Part shown: positions 34,663 through 45,500 of the stretch, piece by piece
Position numbering within the stretch: position 1 is the stretch's first letter
Layout: the number at the start of each line of letters is the position of its first letter
Source of the DNA: Symsagittifera roscoffensis
Taxonomy: Eukaryota; Xenacoelomorpha; Acoela; Convolutidae
Direction of reading: 5' to 3'
Assembly (NCBI RefSeq): GCF_963678635.1
Contig: NC_087068.1
Location: 16,185,872 to 16,249,871, forward strand
DNA: 64,000 nt
Made by a program: the position numbers and the translations under genes
The notes under the pieces: generated by a model
What the model saw: only the letters and a program-made list of their open reading frames with translations
The model's database searches: none
What the model was told of the DNA's origin: nothing

Positions 34663-37600
34663 ATGTCTTTAGTTGTTCAAGCACCAGTTTATAGTGGCGT
34701 TAGTCAGAAGAACACATGTGTGATTGGCGAATTCATAGCGAGAGGCTCTTTGAGAAATTTGATGGCTGGCAGCAAATTAAACACGACCTTCAGAGACAAA
34801 AACACAAGACGTGTCTATGCTAAAGCATCCGTTATGTGTAGTTCAACTGTGCCGGGAGGAAATTGTTTTGACGAAAAAGGAATTGTGACCGAAAATTTTC
34901 CTGTTGTCAGAATTGGAAATAATGAATTTAACGAGGAGTCATATATACGTTTTCTGAGTCAAAAATGGGATAATGAACGAGTCAGTAAATTGGAAATTGT
35001 AGAAGGGCTGCAACAACTGAGAAGTATTTTCGAAAAGCGGCTAGAGAAAGAAATTTTGATCAATTATAAAGTGATGGGTCCCATTTTTTTTAATGTTCTC
35101 ACGCAAACTGACGCGGAGACTTTTTCTGAAAATTCGACGGATGGTTTGACCAACGCCAAAGGATCTGCCAATAGGTCAAACGTGGAAGGTGATAAAATTG
35201 ATCCAGGATTGAGCGGTGAAGTTGCAGCGAAGAATATCAGCGGAAAGAAGGACAGCGACAAGGTTGGTGTATACTCGTCAAACATTGACGAAACTGTGAC
35301 AAGGCTGCAAACAGAGCTGAATAGAGTAAATTCAGAGATTGAAAAATTAATATCAAAACCTCAAGATGAAATGAATCAAAAGGCTTCAGAACCCCCTGTT
35401 GGAATCACGCAAGATCCATCCATAAGTATTTCATGTGAAAAAACAGTCCAGGTTCCACTTGACACTTCGGACAAAGAGACTCTTTGTTCAAATGATTCAA
35501 ACTGTAAGCAAGATGAGTCTCCTCTTATACACACAGCTGTGAAGGTGGAACCAAGTTTAGGTTTAGGATTTGAAGCTGCGGGCACTTCGGCAAAAACGAA
35601 GCAAATGTTGGTGACTGAATCAAATGTTCGTTCAGCCGATAGGTATCTAAACCGTGCCGAAGTGAGAACCACGGAAACTTTTAATAATGCGAACGTTGAT
35701 GAAATTAATGGTCCATTGTCATCTTGTTCGGACTTAACAAAAAGTAGTCTAAGCAGCGCTAATATTACTTCTTTACAAACAGTAGCTTCTCGGAAAACGT
35801 CGGAGTGTGGATCGAATGACGAGATAAAATCTCTGCCCGACGACGAGTTGTCTCCTTCGCTTTTAAATGACGTAATTATTGACGAGTTGCCGGATCCACA
35901 TAAGGTGCAAGTTAAACAAGAGCCTAACTCAACCTCTGAAAATGGAGTTTCTGGCTCTTTATCAATTCAAACAAATCAAAATGAAAGTTTGGACCAGCGA
36001 ATTCAAACAACCGAAATTGCAATTGCATCGCAGTATAGTTCTAAGAACCCGCGACAAGAAAACGTTCCAAGTACTTCAGGTTCGAACAGTTTAAGTAAAG
36101 TGAGTCGAGAAAGTGTATATGCAAACAAGAAAAATTTTGCGGGAAATCTTACTATGGTGACAGCGGATTTTGCGGAGCCAAATAATAAGAGAGTATCGCC
36201 TAGAAATCTGAAAAATAGCTGTATCTCGACGCAAACTAGTCCCATTACTCTGAATGATCGGGTAGTTGGCACAGGAGTAGGCTCACAATTAATTTCGAAG
36301 TTAGTAGAGGTCAAAAAAGACTCAAATTCAAGCATGGGTGAGATTTTTTCGTCTGGTGTAAAGAAATTTTCAATCTCAACCGATGAAATTTTGAATCAAT
36401 CGTCATCACGATTTGAATCAAAAGCTTGCGAAAAAGTACGACCGATGAAAGCTGCTCCGAAATCTGGCGAACTGATTTTGAAACCCTTTCATCTGGGCGA
36501 TAACGTCAAAGCGGAGGTTTGCTCAGTAGTGAGCGGTTTGTTTGATGTAGACGCGGTAAATTCAGTCGAGTTTCCGCCTAAGGTACCCGAGTCGAACTGC
36601 TCGAAAGTAGCCAGGAAAAAATACCCTGAAAAACTTCGCACACCGCTTCCGAATGACGCAACCGAGTTTAAAAGCTCAGCTAGTTCAGATGAGTTTAAGA
36701 ACCAAAAATCATTTAAATCCAAGGTTTCAAATTCAAAAAAGACTCTAAAAAATGTTTTACAACCGTCTGTAAGCTGGAGTATGTTTCCAAAAAACCCCAA
36801 AATGTATCCACAAGTTTTGGTTACAGACCAGTTGACGAAAAAATACAATAAGTGTACAATTGAACTGGCGCGATACATCCCTTGCAATTTGAAATCAGGA
36901 GCGAAGAAAAATTCGGATTATACCTGTCTCTACATAATAAAAGTGGACCCTTTCAAAGGCGAGTTTTGTCTAAAAGTCAGCTCAATGACCGAAGATATTG
37001 TCAAGTTTCCAATTTGTGAAAGCCATTCGCTAATTATGAATTTAAATGAGGTCAAAGAAAACATCGATCTTTTTCCCGGTGTCAGTATAGTTCAAGGTGG
37101 TTTTGGTGCACGGCTTAAATTGGGCACTGATTCAACTAAAACCGGTAAACTATCGAATGTAAGAAAATCAAAAAGACCATACAGTGAAGTTAATCAGTTA
37201 GGTAAAAGTTCACTCGAATCTGGATTGAAGGCGAAAACGCGGACAGGGCAAACTATTGTAAGAGATGAGCCTGAAAATGAATGTTCGAGTGATGCTTCGA
37301 ATCAGGAGTTGCCTCTTAAAGTTAGTAGATTTGAACTATGTGAGAACTTGTTTTCTCGGAGTTTGTCAGAGCCGAATCTTTCCAACGATCCCAATCAAGC
37401 CGAAAACAGAGAGCCAATTTCTGGTGAAGATGAAAGAGTTGAAGAACATGTAAGCGGACGTCAGAAAGCATTTGTACGGAAAAGCAGCGTTGAACCCGAT
37501 GCATCGTCACAAGGTGTCAGCTTAGATAGAGTGGGGCAACATTTGCCGAAAAGTTTTAAACCTGTCGGTGAAAGAAATGCAAATACTAGTAAAACGACGA

Positions 37601-37953
37601 ATGCTAAACATATGACTTCTAGACAGAAAACGGACGACCGACAACTGAGGTCGGAGGAACTGGCAAGAGCCAACTCGTCGGCTCTTCGAGAGTTAAATTC
37701 AGATTCGGATACAGAGTCGATCGTCAGTTCGCCCGAGAAACACAAAGAAATGGGGTGTACAAATTGTGATAATAAATCGACTTCAGGGTTCCCGTTCAGA
37801 TGTAGATTTTGCGTGGAACATTTCCTAACTTTGAAGAGTTTGAGGTCTCATCTGTTCAATGACCATCAAAGGTTTATTTGTGTAGGCTGTGGTACTAAAT
37901 TTTCCAAGGCTATCCAGATGAAAGAACATGTTTTGAGGTGCGGAGATGATTAA
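34663..37953 (+). CDS. 1096-aa single-exon protein with C-terminal zinc fingers, family unknown
   Basis: An uninterrupted frame of 1096 codons ends in TAA; a variant poly(A) signal ATTAAA lies at 37995. The C-terminus carries one C2H2 finger (C1047, C1050, H1063, H1068) and one C2HC finger (C1073, C1076, H1089, C1093). A conserved-looking globular part around residues 705-830 (MYPQVLVTDQLTKKYNKC, CLYIIKVDPFKGEFCLKV) and an N-terminal part (residues 1-150) flank a long Ser/Thr/Asn/Lys-rich region. Two psi-K-x-E sites (VKVEP, VKQEP) are typical sumoylation motifs. Nuclear location and nucleic-acid binding are plausible but inferred. I do not recognise the family. Confidence 0.75.
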   Translation: MSLVVQAPVYSGVSQKNTCVIGEFIARGSLRNLMAGSKLNTTFRDKNTRRVYAKASVMCSSTVPGGNCFDEKGIVTENFPVVRIGNNEFNEESYIRFLSQKWDNERVSKLEIVEGLQQLRSIFEKRLEKEILINYKVMGPIFFNVLTQTDAETFSENSTDGLTNAKGSANRSNVEGDKIDPGLSGEVAAKNISGKKDSDKVGVYSSNIDETVTRLQTELNRVNSEIEKLISKPQDEMNQKASEPPVGITQDPSISISCEKTVQVPLDTSDKETLCSNDSNCKQDESPLIHTAVKVEPSLGLGFEAAGTSAKTKQMLVTESNVRSADRYLNRAEVRTTETFNNANVDEINGPLSSCSDLTKSSLSSANITSLQTVASRKTSECGSNDEIKSLPDDELSPSLLNDVIIDELPDPHKVQVKQEPNSTSENGVSGSLSIQTNQNESLDQRIQTTEIAIASQYSSKNPRQENVPSTSGSNSLSKVSRESVYANKKNFAGNLTMVTADFAEPNNKRVSPRNLKNSCISTQTSPITLNDRVVGTGVGSQLISKLVEVKKDSNSSMGEIFSSGVKKFSISTDEILNQSSSRFESKACEKVRPMKAAPKSGELILKPFHLGDNVKAEVCSVVSGLFDVDAVNSVEFPPKVPESNCSKVARKKYPEKLRTPLPNDATEFKSSASSDEFKNQKSFKSKVSNSKKTLKNVLQPSVSWSMFPKNPKMYPQVLVTDQLTKKYNKCTIELARYIPCNLKSGAKKNSDYTCLYIIKVDPFKGEFCLKVSSMTEDIVKFPICESHSLIMNLNEVKENIDLFPGVSIVQGGFGARLKLGTDSTKTGKLSNVRKSKRPYSEVNQLGKSSLESGLKAKTRTGQTIVRDEPENECSSDASNQELPLKVSRFELCENLFSRSLSEPNLSNDPNQAENREPISGEDERVEEHVSGRQKAFVRKSSVEPDASSQGVSLDRVGQHLPKSFKPVGERNANTSKTTNAKHMTSRQKTDDRQLRSEELARANSSALRELNSDSDTESIVSSPEKHKEMGCTNCDNKSTSGFPFRCRFCVEHFLTLKSLRSHLFNDHQRFICVGCGTKFSKAIQMKEHVLRCGDD

Positions 37954-39515
37954 GTTTCACTGCCTCCGATAACTACTTCTAGTTGATCCAAGTTATTAAA
38001 CTTATTTTTAAAATTATTTTATGGTATTGTTTTCCAAAATCACGCCTAATGCGCTGTAGATTAATGAATTTTCTTTAAAAGCGCTAGATAAATTTGAGAA
38101 AAAGTATATGCATCTTGAATAATGTTGCAGTAACGATTCTTTTTTTAATTGAGAAACACTTTGAAATCATATTTGTTCATCAAGTTTTTGAATAGTTAGT
38201 TAGTGATTCCTTTCCTGCAGTTATTTGCCTTCTTTCATTGCTATTTTCTCTTGTGATTTGCTTCTGCTGTTGTTGTAATAACCTTTCCTTCTCAAGTTGA
38301 CATGCATGGCGTTTAACTTTCTCCCGCATATTCTAGTGTCTCGAGTTGTATGCTAAACTGTTCACTGTTCATGATTACAGAATCCATACCATCATCATAA
38401 CTTTTCCGATGATTCATCAACCGTTTCTAGGGTGCTTATTTGACGTCTGTGTGCGCTTAAATGTACAATAATGTCACAGATTTATATGATGATAGTTTTC
38501 AGGTGTATTGATTACTTAGTTATTGGGCAGGAAAAATGAAATTAACACTTAAAGAGGTCGTCCATGCTGTATAGCCGTCTGATTTTTTTTTGGAAATTTG
38601 AGGAGAAATTTTCCGAGAACTAAATCTCTTATTTTCTGATTAAGAGAATTTCCCATGCTCTAAATTGTGATGTTAATTTGCTATACAGTAAGAGTGCCTG
38701 TTTTTTAAGCCACCCTCTAGTAAATGATCAATTCATTAGCATTTGCTGAATAAATTTCAGTCAAATAGGTTAACAGACAAGCTCATGAGTAGTGAGATAT
38801 CTAATAGTGAGAGCTTAACACGTAGAAGGATTGGTTTGACAGTTTGTCTGTTAGTAGGTCGATTCTAATTTAACTGCCCAAATTGGTAATAATCAGATCT
38901 TGATATCAAAACTTCATTAGCCAGCAAAATTAAACGTTAAATGATATAAAACGAAGTTCTGATCGAGATCTCGTGTATCAGGGTATCCAATGTCCAAGTC
39001 TTCGAAGGACCTACGCACACCTAACATTCCAAATATTTTGAAGGATTCCCTTCGACTGTCGAAGAAGATAAGGCGGCGAAATGTCTCGGGCAAAACTTGA
39101 GTTCTTTAACTTTCTGTTAATTGAACCTGATTTTTGACACACGAAGTGTGCATAATTGTTTTGCCTGGTAACTCGAAATCCTATTTTTCAGATGAAATCT
39201 GACTTCCTTTAACAAACGATCCTTCAGTGCTATCCAAAATTTATTTGATAATCTGACGCTATTTGAACTCATTCATCGATATTGGGTATTCAGACTTCAG
39301 CAAAATCCTTACCTTGATCATAAAAGAAAGAATAGCGTCTTAATTCTGTCACAAATTTGACTTTGTCAGCTTTCTAGAAGTTGGTAATTTCTGTTATTTT
39401 CCAAAATTTAATTTCAAATAATTTCTCTATCTGATATTGTTAATTTTTTAAGCTCTAGCTGTTTGGAAGACTTCTAAATCTTAAGCTGAAAAAGAAGGTC
39501 AAGAAATTTGTGAAA
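37954..39515. other. Intergenic region between the zinc-finger gene and ZFR
   Basis: AT-rich DNA of about 1.5 kb. It should contain the 3' end of the upstream gene and the ZFR promoter, but no TATA box, CpG-rich patch or repeat stands out. Confidence 0.4.
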
Positions 39516-42500
39516 ATGAATTTTTTCATGGGCGGCGCGTTCCCTGGTGTTCCAGGAACTACCGGGACGCCCGCAACAACAAACAATATGACTGCAGCTG
39601 GCTTGATGCCTGGCGCTAGCCAGCAACAATCCCCTCAAGCATCTATGGTTTCCCCTTTCGCTGCAGCCGCGGGTGTTCCGGGGTTTAGTTTAAATCCTAC
39701 CGTTGCCGGGGTTTACAACCCGTATCAGGCGTTTAACGCGGCGTCTATGATGGCAGCAGCGGCGGCTAACCCGCAGAGTTATGCGGCGTACATGGCTACC
39801 TTTCAACAACAGATGAATGCCGCAGCTGTCGCCGGCTATAAAGCACCGACTGCCGTTATAACCCCCCACACGCAGAGTAGTGTTGGCAGTAGACAAACAA
39901 CAGCCAGTACCACTCAATCAGCAGGTATGTTAGTACCCATAAAAAACACGTGGATGGTTAAACCGTTAACCGAATCCGCTTAATTCAACTGTGTCCATGG
40001 GCGTATCTAGGATTTTCTCAAGGGGGGGGGGCGGATTTTCAAAAGATTTCGAAATTTTTATCGACCTTTTTGTTAAAGTCGACCAAATTGATTTTTGAGC
40101 GCTCCTAAATCACTATAATGACCCCATTTTGACCAAATTTTCTGCGCAGGAGGCAAAATTTTGAAAAAACAGGCCAAAAAGGCATGTTTAGGCAAATTTC
40201 GAACAAAAAGTTGCGTTTTTTCAGCGCGCTCCCCCCTCAAAATTAGTATATATTTTAGAAAAATTTTAGGGTCCGTCACCAAAAATGGAAATCTTAAAAT
40301 AGTAAAAGGAGGTCGAATACTTAAGGGGACCCCCTAAATCCGCTGGTGACTGCGTCTATATAATTTCACTTGATAATATTTAGGACCGGTTGAACAACTC
40401 CATTTCGAGTGTTCAAGTTTAGGAGAGATGAAGTCACTTGTTTAATAACTGGAGCAATTGGTTTGTTTTTCAGCAAAGCAGATTCCAGTGTTTTGCTCGA
40501 AAAAGTTGAGAAAAAGAACAAGACTTCTTTTAGCCTTTAGACTTCACGCAAGATTCTAGTCACAATGGTCACTTGTTTTTTTTCTCAGATAATTTTTTCA
40601 TATTTTTTGTATTCAATTTTATTTTTTCAATTATATTCAAGCAATATAGGTGCGCAGCTGCTGTGTAACTAAGTAGATTGCTTCAATCCTTTTTTTGCTC
40701 AAGGTGATTTTATTGCTCTCAGATAGTAATATGATTTTTCAATATTTTTATGAACTCATTACATTGTAAAATGAAGACGAAATTTCATCGGCTTTTTAAA
40801 TTTAATTTACGACTCTTTGCTAAATTAGCACAACATTTTTGCAGGTGTTGTGACAGATTTTTGGAAATATGTTTTGCAATTCAATCACGAATGAAATCGT
40901 TTCAATACGACACAATTGATGAATTCATGCTGGTTTTCTTTTAAAATTTTCTTACGGAAAATTTGATTTACCTTCACAGAATTTTTTTGGAGATTCAGAT
41001 GAGATTTCAAAAAGGGATGTCTGCTCGTCTTTATTCGGTTTAGTTTCCTAATCACTGATTTTTTTCACCTGTAAGCCTTTTTCAAGTGCTGTTGGTTTAC
41101 TCCTGTAATTTTTTCCCGCTCAATGGGTGCCTACCAACGTATTTTTGGCCTAGTGGCAGCTCAGCCAATATTGCTGGCTTAGTGGCTTCTCAGTGTATTG
41201 CAAGTCTCATTTTCCGTTTCATTTTCTATTCGCTAGCTTGCAATGCTAAACTTATGCTACGCTTGCAACAAACAATTGTTTTTACTGTTGAGATAATTAT
41301 TAGTTTTTCCCCCGTCAAGAACTTCGTTCATAGAATGGCCGTAGCTTTTTGTTCACTGCAACGGGTCGTAGATTTTCGGATTTAGTTTAGAGCTGTCAGG
41401 ATTTGAACAATATCGGGTGTTTGAAAATATGCTGCAGGTTTGCAAATAAATCCCAAAGTTTCTGGATTTTTTTTTTCATGTTTTCAAATGTTCTCGCCTT
41501 ATATGTTAATTATGATTTAATTTGGTGTATTTCATGATTTTTTTTTTCTGATTAAGAGTAACGATTGTAGTCAGGACTCTTATATAGGTCTTGCTGATTT
41601 TTTTTGCTTATATTTTTTTTAAGAAAAAGTCCTTAAATTTTTTTTTCAGAGAATTCAAACTTAAGTTCAGAGCATTTCCTTTATTAAAAGTAAGGCAAAC
41701 TCCACTATCGAACAGCAAAAGTGTAAAGGTCGCGAAAAATGTGATCGATTTCTAATTTCGAAAATGGAAATTAATTATCAGATATCCCTGTGGAATAAAA
41801 GTTTTGCCTATTGATCCAGTTTTCTCAAATTGGGTTAATTTTAACAGAAAATGTCCATCTTAAATTGTTCTAGAAATTCAAAGAGCTTTAAGGCCATCTA
41901 GTTTTTTCTTCGAAATTCAATAGTTAAAAATTAAAAAAAAAAACAAGTCAGTTTTTGTTTCAGTTTCCTTGAGTTCTTTACTCTTTTCCTACAGTCATTT
42001 GGCTATGTTTTGTATTGTGTAAATTATATAAAAGTTATTGATTCAAGTTTATAAGAGTAATGAACGCAGTGAGTAATCTTACATAGGTTGAGATGATTAT
42101 TATTTCGTTTTTTTTTCGGGAAAAGTAAAATTTGTCCAGGCTCAAATTCACTTTTTCGCGGTTTGACATATTATCATTTTTTTTAATTCACTTCATTTCC
42201 TATGGTAAAAGGAAGGCAAACTCCAATATCGAACAGCATAATTGTAAAGGACACGAAAAAGTGATCGGCTTCTAATTTTGGAAATGGAATTTAATTCAGA
42301 TTTCCCAGAGAGTTTTTCTTCCGTTTCCATGAGTTCATACTCTTTTCTGTCTTTTTTCTTCTTTTTCACATTCTCAAAACGATGAAGAAGCAGTTATCTG
42401 GAAGGGTTTGCAATTGTTTTAGTTCCAAGGATTCTTGCAACGTTTTCTGCTAAATTTTGTAATTTTGGGACGACAATTTTGTGAGCGACACTTCTGTTTT

Positions 42501-45500
42501 TTGTCTTATCACCTCCATCTTTTGGCTATCCGAAAGCAATATTTTCAAAAAAGAATTTTTCAAATTTTTTATGGCATTTCTAAGTTAATCTCCTAAATTG
42601 AAACTTTTTTGAGAAATAAATTGTTGTTTACATTTGCGATTGGCAAGCGTTATCGAACGGGAACTTGTTTAACAGAATCACTAAACCCACTATTATCTTG
42701 GTGCATACTGAATTCAAACTTCTAAACGCCTGGGACGGTAAAGGCCGTGGATTCGAATCTGACCTGGAACTGTTTTTTTTTCAAACTGGGAATATTCCTT
42801 TCCAAAAAATTGTCGGCCTTTAGTTTGTCTGCTTATGTTTTGGCTTAATTGCCACATCGTAGAATAGATTTTTTTGTACGCTGTTTTCAATGTAGTTGTT
42901 TTTAGTGTTTTAAATTACTCCTGCAGTTTTAAATTTTACTAGCATTGACTTTGTATATTTTGCTGTTTTAGTTTTTTTTTGCACATCGGACAATATGTTA
43001 AAATTCTTAGAATAGAAATTATAGTTCAAAGTTTTTCATGTCCACAAATAAATTTTCGGTTCTACTGGAAATTATTTAGGTTTCGTCGGCTCATTTGCCG
43101 CTTGTTAATTTTTTATCGAATTTTCATTAATTGCGGTCGATTGTGTTTCGGGACGTGTTTTCCGCAAAAAGAAAATGATTCCCAACAACATTTTGTATTT
43201 TTTTTATTAAGTTGTGTTTTCTTGAGTGTTTTTTCTACCCTTGCGATAAGCAAGGGTATTGCAATCGGGTACTCGAATTTTTTCCCGTAAACATTTTTGT
43301 CCACAGGATCTTCACTTCTAGAGGATCACTGCTAAAGGATCTTTCATTTGACATTGTCATCTATCTATCTAACTATCTATATCTATCTATACTATATTTA
43401 AATGCGAGTGACAGCTATCTCCCATGTTTAAGCATAATAATTTTGCATGTTAAGCGAAAGAATTTTTTCATGTTTAAGCTATATCATATATTGCAATGCT
43501 TAAGAAAATTTTTCAATTAATTTTTCGCAATAAGGTCATTAATTTTTCACTACTTTTTTTCGAGGCCAAATTAAGTCTGTCTGTCTGTATACCTGCTTTT
43601 TAAATTAATTTGATTATGTCTGTCTACCCGTCGCCTAATTTTAAATTTTTTCTTTTTATCTATTATCTATTCTATATTTAAATGCGGGCTTCACTATCTC
43701 GCCAAGCTTTTTCAACGTATTATTTTTGCATGCTTAAGAAATGAATTTTTTCACGTTTAAGATATATCGTATATTGCAATGGCTAAGGTTTTTTTTTCAA
43801 TTTTCCACTTTAAATTCCGGCTTTTTCCATCAAGTTTGAAATTAGCAACCCAATAGTAGGATATTGTCAGAGTTTTCTCAGGTTTTGCGATTCTGGCCTC
43901 TATATATGAATAACGAAATACATTGTTTACGAGATAAGCAATTTTCGAGGTTTTTCAAAAAATTTCATGAAAATTAATTTTTAAAAGTTTCTCAATTTTT
44001 GAAATTCTAACCCTGTAGTTGGGTACTGTCAGGGTACTCCAGTGGTTGCGAATCTTGCCTCCAATTCTTACTTCTCAAATCTTTGTAGTTTTCGAGATAT
44101 GAGGTTTTTATGATTTTTTCAAAACATTTTCAAAAACTTGGATTTTAAAAAGTTCCAAAATGTTGCACATCTCAATCCTGTTGTTGGATATTGTGAAGGT
44201 ACTCTCAGGGGTTGCGAATCTTGCCTTTGATTTTGGCTGCTCAAATCCTTGTAGTTTTCGAGATATAACGTTTTTTTTTTTTAATTTTTTCAGAAAACTT
44301 AGATAAAAAATTTCACAAAAACTTGAAATTACCATCTCTGTTGTGAGGCTCTGTCAGGGTACTCTCAGGGGACTGCTCCAATTCTTGTAGTTTTCGAGAT
44401 ATGACGTTTTTTAAGATTTTTTCAGAAAACTTAAATATAAAAAGTTTCGCAAAACTTGAAATTCTCATCTCTGTAGTGAGGCTCTATCAGGGTACTATCA
44501 GGAGTTGCGAATTTTGCCTCCCAATATGACTGCTCAAATCCTTATTGTTTTCGAGATATGACATTTTTTATGATTTTCTCCGAACGTTTCAAAAAAAAGT
44601 TAAATGTTCAAAGGTTCCAAAACTTTGAAGATATCAATCCTGTCATTGGAATCTTTAAGGGTACTGCGCAGGAGGCAAATTTTTGAAAAAACAGGCCAAA
44701 AAGGCATGTTTAGGCAAATTTCGAACAAAAAGTTGCGTTTTTTCAGCGCGCTCCCCCCTCAAAATTAGTATATATTTTAGAAAAATTTTAGGGTCCGTCA
44801 CCAAAAATGGAAATCTTAAAATAGTAAAAGGAGGTCGAATACTTAAGGGGACCCCCTAAATCCGCTGGTGACTGCGTCTATATAATTTCACTTGATAATA
44901 TTTAGGACCGGTTGAACAACTCCATTTCGAGTGTTCAAGTTTAGGAGAGATGAAGTCACTTGTTTAATAACTGGAGCAATTGGTTTGTTTTTCAGCAAAG
45001 CAGATTCCAGTGTTTTGCTCGAAAAAGTTGAGAAAAAGAACAAGACTTCTTTTAGCCTTTAGACTTCACGCAAGATTCTAGTCACAATGGTCACTTGTTT
45101 TTTTTCTCAGATAATTTTTTCATATTTTTTGTATTCAATTTTATTTTTTCAATTATATTCAAGCAATATAGGTGCGCAGCTGCTGTGTAACTAAGTAGAT
45201 TGCTTCAATCCTTTTTTTGCTCAAGGTGATTTTATTGCTCTCAGATAGTAATATGATTTTTCAATATTTTTATGAACTCATTACATTGTAAAATGAAGAC
45301 GAAATTTCATCGGCTTTTTAAATTTAATTTACGACTCTTTGCTAAATTAGCACAACATTTTTGCAGGTGTTGTGACAGATTTTTGGAAATATGTTTTGCA
45401 ATTCAATCACGAATGAAATCGTTTCAATACGACACAATTGATGAATTCAGGCTGGTTTTCTTTTAAAATTTTCTTACGGAAAATTTGATTTACCTTCACA

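Larger units (their letters stand above)
40142..44663. repeat. 4522-bp tandem duplication, copy 1
   Basis: From CTGCGCAGGAGGCAAA to GGAATCTTTAAGGGTA this segment is repeated directly at 44664-49177 with few differences, mostly single bases and homopolymer or microsatellite length changes, plus a ~40-bp deletion in copy 2 near 46140. The joint at 44660-44668 lies in the short sequence GGTACTG. The high identity indicates a recent event. Confidence 0.9.
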
